Shown here: one piece after another, positions 44,202-53,254 of the stretch
Position numbering within the stretch: the stretch's first letter is position 1
Layout: each line of letters opens with the position of its first letter
Source of the DNA: Bradyrhizobium sp. URHD0069
GTDB lineage: Bacteria; Pseudomonadota; Alphaproteobacteria; Rhizobiales; Xanthobacteraceae
Direction of reading: 5' to 3'
DNA length: 64,000 nucleotides
Assembly: GCF_000701345.1 (NCBI RefSeq)
Contig: NZ_JNIJ01000011.1
Span: 1 to 64,000, forward strand
Translations under genes and position numbers: made by a program
The notes under the pieces: generated by a model
Databases searched by the model: none
Told to the model about the DNA's origin: nothing
The model's input: only the letters and a program-made list of their open reading frames with translations

Positions 44202-46336
44202 CTGCGCCTGCGGCATCCCCCATGCCAACGCTGCCGGTCAGCCTAGCGGCGAACCCTGCACTATCGTCCTGGGTCCGGTTCTCGCCGGAGGGACACGCGA
44301 TGGTCTCGCCGGGAAAGGTGGAGATCGGGCAAGGCATTGTCACGGCGCTGGCGCAGATCGCCGCCGACGAACTTGATATCGATACCGGCCGCGTGCAGAT
44401 GGTCCGCGCGTCTACGACGCGTAGCCCCAATGAGGGCGTCACGTCAGGCAGTCTTTCCATACAGCAGTCGGGACGCGCCTTGCGCTACGCCTGCGCTGAA
44501 ATTCGGCAGATCTTTCTTAGCGCCGCGTCAGATCGCCTGGGCGTCGGCATCGACGCGCTCGATATCAGCGATGGCATCATCTCCGGACCGGGCAATGTGC
44601 GGACCAGCTATTGGGAGCTTGCCGGCGAAGTCTCGCTGGACCGCGATGCGACGCCGGGTGCGACGCCGAAATCATCGACACAGCGCACCGTGGCCGGAAA
44701 CTCGGTTCAGCGGCTGGATATTCCGGACAAGGTTTTCGCGCGTCCACGTTTTATTCACGACCAGGCGTTGTCCGGAATGCTACATGGCCGCGTGCTGCGA
44801 CCCGAACTCTCCGCTGCAAAACTCGTCGACCTGTCGGAGGGCGGCACGCGCGCTATTGCCGGCCTTGTTGCCATCGTTCGCGACGGCAATTTTGTGGGCG
44901 TGGTCAGCGAAACCGAGGATGGCGCCGAGGCGGCGATGAAGGCGCTGCGCAAGGCAGCGACATGGTCTGCCGGTGAAACGCTTCCGGACGAGAACAGGCT
45001 GGCGGAGTGGTTGAAAGCCCAGCCGGCGGAGCCGGCGGCCATCGACAAGAAAACGGCTCCCCAAGCAGGTGAGAAGAAGCGCACAATCCGGCGGCAGTAT
45101 ACCCGCCCCTACCTCGCGCATGCGTCGATCGGACCCTCCTGCGCCATGGCAAAGTGGACAGGAGACCGCGTCCACGTCTGGACCCACAGCCAGGGGGTCT
45201 ATTTCCTCCGCGCCGATCTCGCGCTTGTACTCAAATTGCCGGTTGAGAACATCACGGTCGAACATATGGAAGGCGCCGGCTGTTATGGACACAATGCCGC
45301 GGACGACGTCGCACTCGATGCCGTTCTGCTGGCGAAGGCAGCCGCCGGCCGACCGGTCCGGGTGCAATGGTCGCGCCAAGACGAGCTATCGCACGCGCCC
45401 TTCGGAGCGGCGATGGCCATCGAAATCGAGGCCAATCTCGATGCGCAAGGAGAGATCGTCGATTGGCGCCACAGCATCTGGAGTAACGGCCACACCGCAC
45501 GGCCGGGACGCGCGGCTCAGCCCGCTTTGCTCGCGGCTACTGAGCTGGCAAATCCGCATCCGCGCTATATCGCCACCAATCCGCCGCAGGCCAATGGCGG
45601 CGGCGCCGACCGCAATTCGATCCCGCTCTATGACTTTCCGTCTTGGCAAATCGAATGCCATCGCTTGCTGACCATGCCGATACGCACTTCCGCGCTGCGG
45701 ACGCTGGGCGCGCAGGGCAACGTGTTTGCGATAGAGTCGTTTATCGACGAACTGGCGAGCGAGCGCGGCGAAGATCCGATCGCATTTCGGCTGCGGCACC
45801 TCAGGGATTCGCGAGCGCAAGATGTGATCCGCTCAGTTGCGAAGCGCGCGAATTGGAAGCCGGACAAGCGGGCCGGCATTGGTTACGGCGTCGGCTTTGC
45901 GCGTTACAAAAACACCGGCGCTTATTGCGCTGTGATCGCCGAGGTCGAGGGCGCCGAAGACATCAGCGTCAAGCGGCTGACGCTTGCGGTTGACGTCGGT
46001 GAAGCCATTAATCCAGACGGCGTGATCAATCAGATCGAAGGCGGCGCGATCCAGGCCACCAGCTGGGTGTTGAAAGAGCGAGTTCGCTTTGACAGCCAGC
46101 ACATCACCAGCAACACCTGGACGGCGTATCCTATCCTTCGCTTCAGCGAAGTGCCGGACGTGGAAGTCGAGCTGATCCGGTGGCCCGACAGTGAGCCGCT
46201 CGGCGCTGGAGAGGCGGCCCACGGCCCGGTCACGGCGGCAATTGCAAATGCCGTGTTCGATGCGCTCGGGGTGCGGGTCCGTGATCTTCCAATCACGCGC
46301 GACAGTCTGATCGCCGCGATGGAATCGGCCCTGTGA
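44198..46336 (+). CDS. molybdopterin-binding large subunit of a xanthine-dehydrogenase-family hydroxylase
   Basis: 712 residues. VSPGKVEIGQGIVTALAQIAADEL, SPNEGVTSGSLSIQQSGRALR and the late GVGFARYKNTGAYCAVIAEVE with AVDVGEAINPDGVINQIEGG are motifs of the NicB/IorB-type MCD-binding subunits. The enzyme probably hydroxylates an N-heterocycle or aldehyde in the cytoplasm or periplasmic face. It has no fused cytochrome domain and no Tat leader. It is coupled by ATGA to the small subunit and by GTGA to a ModA-like gene. Confidence 0.9.
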   Translation: MTAPAASPMPTLPVSLAANPALSSWVRFSPEGHAMVSPGKVEIGQGIVTALAQIAADELDIDTGRVQMVRASTTRSPNEGVTSGSLSIQQSGRALRYACAEIRQIFLSAASDRLGVGIDALDISDGIISGPGNVRTSYWELAGEVSLDRDATPGATPKSSTQRTVAGNSVQRLDIPDKVFARPRFIHDQALSGMLHGRVLRPELSAAKLVDLSEGGTRAIAGLVAIVRDGNFVGVVSETEDGAEAAMKALRKAATWSAGETLPDENRLAEWLKAQPAEPAAIDKKTAPQAGEKKRTIRRQYTRPYLAHASIGPSCAMAKWTGDRVHVWTHSQGVYFLRADLALVLKLPVENITVEHMEGAGCYGHNAADDVALDAVLLAKAAAGRPVRVQWSRQDELSHAPFGAAMAIEIEANLDAQGEIVDWRHSIWSNGHTARPGRAAQPALLAATELANPHPRYIATNPPQANGGGADRNSIPLYDFPSWQIECHRLLTMPIRTSALRTLGAQGNVFAIESFIDELASERGEDPIAFRLRHLRDSRAQDVIRSVAKRANWKPDKRAGIGYGVGFARYKNTGAYCAVIAEVEGAEDISVKRLTLAVDVGEAINPDGVINQIEGGAIQATSWVLKERVRFDSQHITSNTWTAYPILRFSEVPDVEVELIRWPDSEPLGAGEAAHGPVTAAIANAVFDALGVRVRDLPITRDSLIAAMESAL

Positions 46337-47034
46337 CTGCATTGAACATTCTCAGCGGCGGCGCGGCCCAGGGTCTGGTGGCGAACCTTGCGCCGAAATT
46401 CAAGGCGCTGACCGGCCACAATATCCAGGGCGAGTTCGGCGCGGTTGGCGCCATGGCCAACAAGTTGCGTGGCGGCATACCCGCCGACATCGTCGTTCTG
46501 ACGGCGGCGATGATTGCGGATCTGGCGCGGGAGAAGCTTGTTGTCCGCACTTCCATCGCCGACATCGGTCTGGTCGAGACCGCGATTGCGGTGCGCGCCG
46601 ACGATCCGCGAGTCGCGGTCAAGGATGCCGCGGCGATGCGCGACGCGCTGCTCGCGGCCGACGCGATTTTTGTTCCGGATACCAAGGCGTCGACCGCCGG
46701 CATTCATGTTGCGAAAGTTCTGCAACGACTAGGCATCGCTGACGAAGTGGCCGCCCGGCTCAAAGTCTATCCGAACGGTGCGACCGCGATGCGCCATCTG
46801 GCCGCATCCGACGCGGTCAGGCCGATCGGCTGCACGCAATCGACGGAAATCATCAGCACCCCTGGCGTGACCCTGTCGGGGTCCCTGCCGCCGGGATGTG
46901 AACTCTCCACCATGTATACGGCAGCGGTGACGGCGCGCGCCGCCGGTGTCAAGCAGGCCCAGGTGCTGATCGATTTGCTGACGGACGCCGATCAGCGCGA
47001 GCTGCGCGAGCGTGCAGGCTTTGTGAGCGGCTAG
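46333..47034 (+). CDS. ModA-like substrate-binding protein lacking a signal peptide
   Basis: 233 residues from a GTG that overlaps the hydroxylase stop (GTGA). The fold is ModA/SBP_bac_11: LNILSGGAAQGLVANLAPKF, GAVGAMANKLRGGIPADIVVL, and CTQSTEI near the end. Unlike transport ModA it starts directly with the first beta-strand and has no leader, so it should stay in the cytoplasm. Coupling to the hydroxylase suggests a role in molybdate or metabolite sensing, cofactor loading, or enzyme assembly. This role is inference. Confidence 0.85.
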   Translation: MTALNILSGGAAQGLVANLAPKFKALTGHNIQGEFGAVGAMANKLRGGIPADIVVLTAAMIADLAREKLVVRTSIADIGLVETAIAVRADDPRVAVKDAAAMRDALLAADAIFVPDTKASTAGIHVAKVLQRLGIADEVAARLKVYPNGATAMRHLAASDAVRPIGCTQSTEIISTPGVTLSGSLPPGCELSTMYTAAVTARAAGVKQAQVLIDLLTDADQRELRERAGFVSG

Positions 47035-47170
47035 ACCGAGGGGTCGCCAGCCTCGACATCATAGACGCGCCAGCAAAGCCCGCCTAAACTCCCATCCATA
47101 CCGCCGACGCCGGGGCAACCGGCGCGGACGAAACACGTGGCCGTACCGCCGCAAATTAGGGGAGGAAATC

Positions 47171-48481
47171 ATGGACCGTTTTTCGCGGATTAATCGCTCT
47201 GCCGTATTCTTATCCGTTGTTACCGCGACAGCGCTTGCCCTGGTGACACCGGCCTCAGCGGAAGACACTTTCAAGCTCGGCATTGTGACGTTCCTGTCCG
47301 GGCCCGCCGCTGACAGCTTCGGCGTCCCGGCGCGGAACGGCGGCCAATTTGTTATCGACCAGTTGAATAAGGGCGCGGTCCCCTCCCCTTACGAAAAGGT
47401 CGGTTTTGGCGGCATGAAAATCGAGCCCGTCATCATCGACGAGAACGGCGGCGCGACCAAGCAGGTCCAGGAACTGCGCAACCTCTATCAGCGCGACAAT
47501 GTTGATGCTGTGCTCGGCTATATCGGCTCCGGCGACTGTCTCGCGGTCGCGCCGATTGCTGAAGAACTGAAAAAGATGCTGGTGCTGATGGATTGCGGCA
47601 CACCACGCATTTTCGAAGAAGCGAAATACAATTACGTATTCCGTACCGCCGCCCACGCCACTATGGATAACGTCGGCCTCATTCGTTACATGAAGGCAAA
47701 GAATGTTAAGATGGACACGCTTTCGGCCATCAACCAGGACTACGCCTGGGGCCAGGATAGCCGGGCCGATTTCGTTGCTGCGGCCGGGCAACTCTACCCC
47801 AACGTCAAACTGCAGACTGATCTTCTGCCGAAGTTCGGCGCAGGCCAGTACGGCACCGAAATTTCCGCGTTGGTCGGCGCTGGCTCCGATGTGGTCTATT
47901 CCAGCCTATGGGGCGGCGACCTACAGGCCTTCATCTTGCAGGCTGCGCCGCGCGGGCTACCGAAGCGCAGCCAGCTGGTTTTCAGCGCCGCGGACCACGT
48001 GCTGCCGCCGCTCGGCGACAAAATGCCCGACGGAACCATCATCGGGGCCCGCGGCGCCTACGGCCTGATGTCGCAGAAATCGCCACTCAACGACTGGTTC
48101 TTTAAGGGTTACGAGGCGGTCAACGGCGTCTATCCGGTTCAGGCCGCCTATCGCATCGCGCAGTCGATCTTCGGGCTGAAGGCTGCGGTTGAGAAGGCGA
48201 TGGCCAAGAACGGCGGCAAGAAGCCATCGACCGACGAACTGGTGGCGGCGATGACCGGCCTTGAATGGCAGTCGCCCGGCGGCCTCATTCAGATGAGGCT
48301 TGCCGACGGCCATCAGGCGATCCAGCCGATCGCGATCAGCCGCACCAAGTATAATCCGGATCTCAAGCGGGTCGATCTGGTCGACATCCAGTATTTCCCA
48401 GCAGAATGCGTCAATCCGCCTCCTGGCGTAAAGTCGCTCGACTGGATCAAGGGCGGCATGCAAGGCGCCAAGTGCAACTAA
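47171..48481 (+). CDS. periplasmic binding protein of a branched-chain-type ABC transporter
   Basis: 436 residues with a leader ending VTPASA-ED. LGIVTFLSGPAADSFGVPARNGGQFVID and VLGYIGSGDCLAVAPIAEEL match the Peripla_BP_6 (LivJ/K, UrtA-like) family. GGGGAGG is a strong ribosome site before the ATG. The liv permease and ATPase genes follow. This subfamily often binds aromatic or organic acids rather than leucine. A strong hairpin separates it from the permease genes. Confidence 0.9.
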   Translation: MDRFSRINRSAVFLSVVTATALALVTPASAEDTFKLGIVTFLSGPAADSFGVPARNGGQFVIDQLNKGAVPSPYEKVGFGGMKIEPVIIDENGGATKQVQELRNLYQRDNVDAVLGYIGSGDCLAVAPIAEELKKMLVLMDCGTPRIFEEAKYNYVFRTAAHATMDNVGLIRYMKAKNVKMDTLSAINQDYAWGQDSRADFVAAAGQLYPNVKLQTDLLPKFGAGQYGTEISALVGAGSDVVYSSLWGGDLQAFILQAAPRGLPKRSQLVFSAADHVLPPLGDKMPDGTIIGARGAYGLMSQKSPLNDWFFKGYEAVNGVYPVQAAYRIAQSIFGLKAAVEKAMAKNGGKKPSTDELVAAMTGLEWQSPGGLIQMRLADGHQAIQPIAISRTKYNPDLKRVDLVDIQYFPAECVNPPPGVKSLDWIKGGMQGAKCN

Positions 48482-48510
48482 GGGGCACCCGCATCTGAGC
48501 GAAGAGTAAA

Positions 48511-48537
48511 GCGGCGCGAGTGAGATGCTCGCGCCGC
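48511..48537 (+). promoter_or_regulatory. intercistronic stem-loop between binding protein and permease genes
   Basis: A perfect 10-bp GC stem, GCGGCGCGAG / CTCGCGCCGC, with a 7-base loop. No T tract follows, so it is more likely an mRNA stability or processing element that raises the binding protein level over the membrane subunits than a full terminator. Confidence 0.75.
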
Positions 48538-48637
48538 GGCCTCCCGTCCGCTTTGCGGCATGCGATCTACCGGTGTCGCATTTCAACCGGCGTTATGAAT
48601 TGTACCTTCTCGCACGGTCTCGCATGAGAACAGCGCA

Positions 48638-49534
48638 ATGAACTCCTTTCTGACGATTGTTCTCGACGGGCTAATCCAAGCTTCCTGGCTTTTTATTGTT
48701 GCCTTGGGGCTGACCCTGGTGTTCGGCGTTTTGAAAATTCTCAACATCGCCCATGGCAGCTTCTACGCGCTCGGCGCCTATATCGCGGCGACCGCGGTGA
48801 CGTTCGTCGCCGCACATAGCCTTCCGCCCAGCGTCGGCTTTGTCGCGATGCTGGCTTCGGTCGCACTGATCGCGTCCGCGGTCGGCCTTCTGCTCGAGCG
48901 CGGCCTTTTGAAAATGTTCTATGGCCGCGACGAAGTGGTGCTGCTGCTGGTGACCTATGCGGTGTTCCTCATCCTCGAGGACGTCACCAAATTGATCTGG
49001 GGCGTAAACCCGATCTACGCGACGCAGCCCTATGAGCTGTTCGGCAATGTCGCATTCGCCGGTTTGTACTACGTTGGCTACGATCTGCTGCTGATGCCGA
49101 TTTCCGCCGCCGTCGGCTTCGCGGTTTGGTTCGGGCTCAATCGCACCGTCACCGGCAAGATCGTGTTGGCGGTGATCCACAACGAGGAAATGAGTGTCAG
49201 CATGGGGGTTAGGGTCAACCGGGTCTACGCGGTCGCCTTCGCATTCGGCGTGCTGCTTGCGGCCCTGGCCGGCGCGCTGACTGCGCCCAAGATCTCGATG
49301 CAGCCGGGCCTCAGCTCCGATGTGATCATCTTGAGTTTCGCCATCGTCGTGATCGGTGGCTTAGGCAGCGTCGAGGGTGCGGCGGTCGGCGCGATCCTTG
49401 TCGGGCTCGCCCGCGCAGCTTCGGTGCACCTAGTGCCGCAGGCCGAGTTGTTCATGATCTATCTGATTATGGCCGGGGTGCTGATGTTTCGCCCGGAGGG
49501 TCTGTTCAAACGCGAGGCGGCAAGGCGGATCTGA
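48638..49534 (+). CDS. livH: branched-chain-type ABC transporter permease LivH
   Basis: 298 residues with about eight membrane segments. GLTLVFGVLKILNIAHGSFYALGAY is the LivH start motif, and AVIHNEEMSVSMGV with SFAIVVIGGLGSVEGAAVGAI is the cytoplasmic ATPase-contact region. It forms the translocation pore with LivM. Its stop overlaps the livM start (TGATG). Confidence 0.93.
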   Translation: MNSFLTIVLDGLIQASWLFIVALGLTLVFGVLKILNIAHGSFYALGAYIAATAVTFVAAHSLPPSVGFVAMLASVALIASAVGLLLERGLLKMFYGRDEVVLLLVTYAVFLILEDVTKLIWGVNPIYATQPYELFGNVAFAGLYYVGYDLLLMPISAAVGFAVWFGLNRTVTGKIVLAVIHNEEMSVSMGVRVNRVYAVAFAFGVLLAALAGALTAPKISMQPGLSSDVIILSFAIVVIGGLGSVEGAAVGAILVGLARAASVHLVPQAELFMIYLIMAGVLMFRPEGLFKREAARRI

Positions 49535-50529
49535 TGAAGCATGGTCGTCTTCACCCTCTCGTCATGATCGCGCTGGTGGTGGCCGCGACGCTGTTCGGCC
49601 GTATACTTCCGACATGGACGCTATCACTTGCGACCGTCGCCGCTTCCAACGCCCTGATTGCGCTCGGCATTGTGATATTGGCGCGCACCGGCAACGTGTC
49701 GTTCGGTCAAGGCTTGTTCTTTGCGGCGGGTGGCTATGGCGTCGCCCTGATCGCCAACGCCTGGGGCGTCACGGATGCGGTGGCGCAAATGGTCATTGGC
49801 GCGGTCTGCGGCGGCCTGCTCGGCCTTGTGATCGGCCCGCTGATTGCGCGTTATAGCGGCATCTTCTTCGGCATGCTGACGCTCGCGCTGTCGATGGTGC
49901 TGTATGGCGCGCTGGTCAAATCGTCCGCGCTGGGCGGCTCTGACGGCTTCAATGTCGGACGGCCGAGCCTGTTCGGCATGGTCTTTGTCGACCCGCGCGA
50001 GGCGGATTTCATGCTGTACGCGGTGTCGGTGGTCACCACCGGACTCGCCGGCATCGCAGCAACGATCCTGTTTCGGTCCGAGCTCGGCCTTGCCAGCCTT
50101 GCGGTTCGTGAAAACAATTTGCGCATCGAGTATCTCGGGATCTCGGCCAATCGGGTCATCACCATCAACTTCATTATCGCGGCGGTTTTCGCCGGAGCCA
50201 GCGGCGCGTTCGCGCTGATGGCCCAACGGCATATCGATCCGCAATTCGCTTACTGGACCACATCGGGTGAATTCGTCTTCGTCGCGGTGCTCGCGGGATA
50301 CCAAAGCGTAGCCGCGGTGTTCGTCGCCTCGCTAGCGCTGGAACTCGTTCGCTCCTTCTCGAACCTGTACCTTCCTAATACCTGGCAGCTCGTGCTTGGC
50401 GTTTTCCTGTTGGGCGTCATTTTGTTTCTGCCCCGCGGCATCGGCTCGCTTTGGATCCGGGAGAAGCGCAAACGGAGCAAGCCAGCGGCTGCCACGCCCG
50501 CTGCGGTCCGAAAAGGGGTCGCGCTGTGA
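49534..50529 (+). CDS. livM: branched-chain-type ABC transporter permease LivM
   Basis: 331 residues, polytopic. ARTGNVSFGQGLFFAAGGYGVAL and RENNLRIEYLGISANRV are LivM signatures. It is coupled upstream to livH by a one-base overlap and downstream to livG by GTGA. A Lys/Arg-rich cytoplasmic tail ends the protein. Confidence 0.92.
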   Translation: MKHGRLHPLVMIALVVAATLFGRILPTWTLSLATVAASNALIALGIVILARTGNVSFGQGLFFAAGGYGVALIANAWGVTDAVAQMVIGAVCGGLLGLVIGPLIARYSGIFFGMLTLALSMVLYGALVKSSALGGSDGFNVGRPSLFGMVFVDPREADFMLYAVSVVTTGLAGIAATILFRSELGLASLAVRENNLRIEYLGISANRVITINFIIAAVFAGASGAFALMAQRHIDPQFAYWTTSGEFVFVAVLAGYQSVAAVFVASLALELVRSFSNLYLPNTWQLVLGVFLLGVILFLPRGIGSLWIREKRKRSKPAAATPAAVRKGVAL

Positions 50530-51275
50530 AGCCAATCCTTTCCGCGCGCAGGCTTGAGAAGCGCTTTGGCGCGGTGGTCGCCGCCGATGCCTTGTCGATT
50601 GATATCGCGGCCGGCCAGAAGGTCAGCTTGATCGGCGCCAACGGCGCGGGCAAGACAACCTTCGTCAACATGGTCACCGGTTATCTCAAGCCCGACTCCG
50701 GCTCGATCGCGCTCGACGGGATGAATATCGGACGACGCTCGCCAAGACATGTTGCCGAGCTCGGCATCTCCAGATCGTTTCAAATTCCACAGTTGTTCAT
50801 TGATCTGACTGCCGCCGAAAATCTGGCGGTGGCGGTCTCCGGCACCCATCCACGGGCACTTTCCTTCCACTCGCCGGCGGAAGCGCATGGCCGTCGCGAC
50901 AAGGCTCTCGAATTGCTGGAACGATTTGGCTTGGCCGACCTGGCCGACCGCCCGATCTCAGAGCTTGCCGGCGGTGTACGCAAGCTCGTCGACATTGCCA
51001 TGGCGCTGGTCCGCAGGCCTAGATTACTGCTGCTGGACGAGCCGACATCTGGTGTTTCGGCAGAAGAGAAATTCGCCACGATGGACCGCGTGATTCATGC
51101 CGTGGCGCCCGATGCCGCAACCATCGTCTTCGTCGAGCACGATATGGAGATCGTCAGCCGCTACGCCGACCGGGTGGTGGCGTTTTATCAGGGTCGGATT
51201 CTCGCCGATGGCGATCCGCGCGACGTCCTGAATGATCCGGAGGTGCGGCGCTACGTCACCGGAGGCGCACAATGA
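50526..51275 (+). CDS. livG: ABC transporter ATPase LivG
   Basis: 249 residues from a GTG overlapping the livM stop. Walker A is GANGAGKTT, the signature is the variant LAGGVRKLVDIA, Walker B is LLLLDEPTSG and the switch His is in VFVEHDME. It is an energy-coupling ATPase of the importer. The start of livF overlaps its end by 4 bp (ATGA). Confidence 0.92.
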   Translation: MKPILSARRLEKRFGAVVAADALSIDIAAGQKVSLIGANGAGKTTFVNMVTGYLKPDSGSIALDGMNIGRRSPRHVAELGISRSFQIPQLFIDLTAAENLAVAVSGTHPRALSFHSPAEAHGRRDKALELLERFGLADLADRPISELAGGVRKLVDIAMALVRRPRLLLLDEPTSGVSAEEKFATMDRVIHAVAPDAATIVFVEHDMEIVSRYADRVVAFYQGRILADGDPRDVLNDPEVRRYVTGGAQ

Positions 51276-51937
51276 ACGCCACAGCGCCATTGCTCGAGAT
51301 CGACCATCTGGTCGTCGAAATTCAGTCGATGCCCGCGCTGCGCGGCTTTTCGATGCGCGTAGCAAGGGGCGCCATGGTGAGCCTCGTCGGCCGCAACGGG
51401 GCCGGCAAAACTACCCTGATGCGTTCGATCATGGGGCATCTCAAGCCGGCGCAGGGTACCGTCCGGTTCGCAGGGGCCGATCTGTCGGCGCACCCGCGCC
51501 ACGCCCGCGCGGCTCTCGGGATCGGCTATATGCCGGAAGATCGCTGCCTTGTACCTCAGCTGACCGTTGAGGAAAATATTCTGTTGCCGCTTTGGGTGGC
51601 AGAGCACCTCGATCGCAAGGCGCGGCTCGACTTCGTGTACGAGGTGATCGGCGAACTTGCCGAGATGCGCGATCGCAAGGCACTGCAGCTCAGCGGAGGC
51701 CAACAGAAGCTGGTCGCACTTGGCCGTGCGCTTGGCATCGGCACCAAATGCCTGCTGCTCGACGAGCCGTTCGAAGGAATCGCGCCGGCGCTGTCGGAGC
51801 GGCTGTCGGAGGTCCTAGCCTCCCTGAAGGGCAAGGATCTCACTCTTCTGATGTCGCAATCCGATATGAATCACTCGCGCGGGCTGATCGACGTTGAGTT
51901 CACGATCGAACGCGGCGCCAACCTTGCTTCGGGATAG
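51272..51937 (+). CDS. livF: ABC transporter ATPase LivF
   Basis: 221 residues. Walker A is GRNGAGKTT, the signature LSGGQQKLVALGRAL, Walker B LLLDEPFEG. It is the second ATPase of the liv-type importer and the last gene of the plus-strand run that begins at 42720. The switch region reads LLMSQSDMNHSR instead of the usual EQ/H form, with Gln/Ser where many LivF have EQN. It ends 11 bp before the convergent small membrane protein gene. Confidence 0.9.
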   Translation: MNATAPLLEIDHLVVEIQSMPALRGFSMRVARGAMVSLVGRNGAGKTTLMRSIMGHLKPAQGTVRFAGADLSAHPRHARAALGIGYMPEDRCLVPQLTVEENILLPLWVAEHLDRKARLDFVYEVIGELAEMRDRKALQLSGGQQKLVALGRALGIGTKCLLLDEPFEGIAPALSERLSEVLASLKGKDLTLLMSQSDMNHSRGLIDVEFTIERGANLASG

Positions 51938-51948
51938 GCTAGCCTGCG

Positions 51949-52200
51949 TCAATAGGCTTTGACTGTCCGGATTACAGTAGCGGCCTTCGAAGGCCGCGCC
52001 GCCGCGGCCTCTGGCCCGAACTTCGTGCCGGCAAACTCAGCCTTGACCGCATCCGATATCCAGTTGGACGGCACCGGACGCGGCATAACCAGCCCGACCA
52101 GCGCTACTATAACGAGTACGGGCAATGCAAAAACGCCGGTACCCCAGCGTCGGTAAAAACGGCTGACGGTTTCGCCTGATTTGTCGAACAAGCACTGCAT
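51949..52200 (-). CDS. small single-pass membrane protein
   Basis: 83 residues from ATG 52200; GGAGG five bases upstream supports this start. A hydrophobic segment GVFALPVLVIVALVGLVMP spans about residues 25-45 after a basic cytoplasmic N-terminus (SRFYRRWG). The C-terminus is Ala/Lys-rich. Family not recognised. Confidence 0.65.
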   Translation of the reverse strand: MQCLFDKSGETVSRFYRRWGTGVFALPVLVIVALVGLVMPRPVPSNWISDAVKAEFAGTKFGPEAAAARPSKAATVIRTVKAY

Positions 52201-52460
52201 GGGTGCCTCCATCGTGCGAATCTACAACCCGTCACTTAGCTCAACACGCGCGAAGCGGATGTAAATTGCTTCACATGCGCCAAAATCAAAACGTTCGTGA
52301 AATGTGTGGGTCAATCCGCACGCGGCGTCCGAAACAGCAGACCACAGATCTGCGATTGCATATCTGGAATCCGAAAAACTCGGATTCGCGCTGCGTCTGG
52401 CACTGGGCGGAGCGGCGTGCCGATCCGTTGGCGCGCGCCGGAATCACGTTCACAATCGCG
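52201..52460. other. 260-bp region upstream of the small membrane protein
   Basis: No gene is supported. It should contain the promoter of the minus-strand gene starting at 52200. An open frame on the plus strand has no motif or ribosome site. Confidence 0.4.
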
Positions 52461-53195
52461 TTAATCGCCTTCGCTTCCTGATCCCGCTTCGGCCAACTCT
52501 TGAAGCGGCTCGGCGTTGAGTACAACGATGACCCCGTGTTCGAGACGCACCCACTTGCGTTCGGCCCAGACCCGCAACTGCTTGTTGATGCTTTCCCGGG
52601 TCATGCCAACCATTTCGCTGATTTCCTGCTGGGTAATGGAGATCGTTCGCCCTCCAGGCGCGAGCTTATGTTTCTCGGTCAAACGAAGTAGCGCGCTGGC
52701 GAGCCGGCCTGGCAAATTCTGAAGGATAACCTCCTCCACCTGATCACTGGTCCATCGCAGCCGCGTGCAAAGCAACTCAATGATTTTCATCGCCAGCGCC
52801 GGCTGACTCCGCACGAAGGGGATAAAGTCGCGACGGTCGATGACGAAAATCTCGCAATTGGTATTTGCCGTAGCGTCGGCTGTGCGTGCCAGCCCGTCGA
52901 GCAGTGCGACTTCTCCGAAAATCTCGCCGACGCCGATCAGATTCAAAATCGCGCTGCGGCCGTCCGCGGAAGAGATGCTGATCTTCACCGTGCCACTGAT
53001 CACCGCGATCAGACTGGTGCCGGGATCTCCTTTGGAGAAGATGGTAGCTCCCCGCTTCAGCGTCGAATGTTTGGCATAGCGGCACAGCTGGTCGAGGGCC
53101 TCAGGATCGAGATCGCAAAAGATCGGATGCTTGCGCAGGACCGCCAGCTTACTGCTCGAAAATCCGTGAGCGTTTCCGATCTTGTGCTGAGGCAC
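52461..53195 (-). CDS. Crp/Fnr-family transcriptional regulator
   Basis: 244 residues from a GTG start. The cyclic-nucleotide-type beta-barrel shows FSKGDPGTSLIAVISG and VGEIFGEVALLDGLARTADATA; the C-terminal winged helix is TQQEISEMVGMTRESINKQLRVW. There is no Fnr-type Cys cluster in the N-terminus, so it is closer to the Crp-like metabolic or redox regulators. A perfect hairpin lies in its leader. Its targets cannot be assigned from position. Confidence 0.9.
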   Translation of the reverse strand: MPQHKIGNAHGFSSSKLAVLRKHPIFCDLDPEALDQLCRYAKHSTLKRGATIFSKGDPGTSLIAVISGTVKISISSADGRSAILNLIGVGEIFGEVALLDGLARTADATANTNCEIFVIDRRDFIPFVRSQPALAMKIIELLCTRLRWTSDQVEEVILQNLPGRLASALLRLTEKHKLAPGGRTISITQQEISEMVGMTRESINKQLRVWAERKWVRLEHGVIVVLNAEPLQELAEAGSGSEGD

Positions 53196-53215
53196 GTCAG
53201 TTGAACTCCCGAAGC

Positions 53216-53236
53216 GGAGCCGCGGTCTGCGGCTCC
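53216..53236 (-). promoter_or_regulatory. hairpin in the leader of the crp/fnr-like gene
   Basis: GGAGCCGC / GCGGCTCC form a perfect 8-bp stem with a 5-base loop, 20 bp before the GTG start. It could regulate translation or be a terminator-like relic of the opposite side; no T tract is present. Confidence 0.6.
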
Positions 53237-53254
53237 GAGATCGATCATTTTAAC

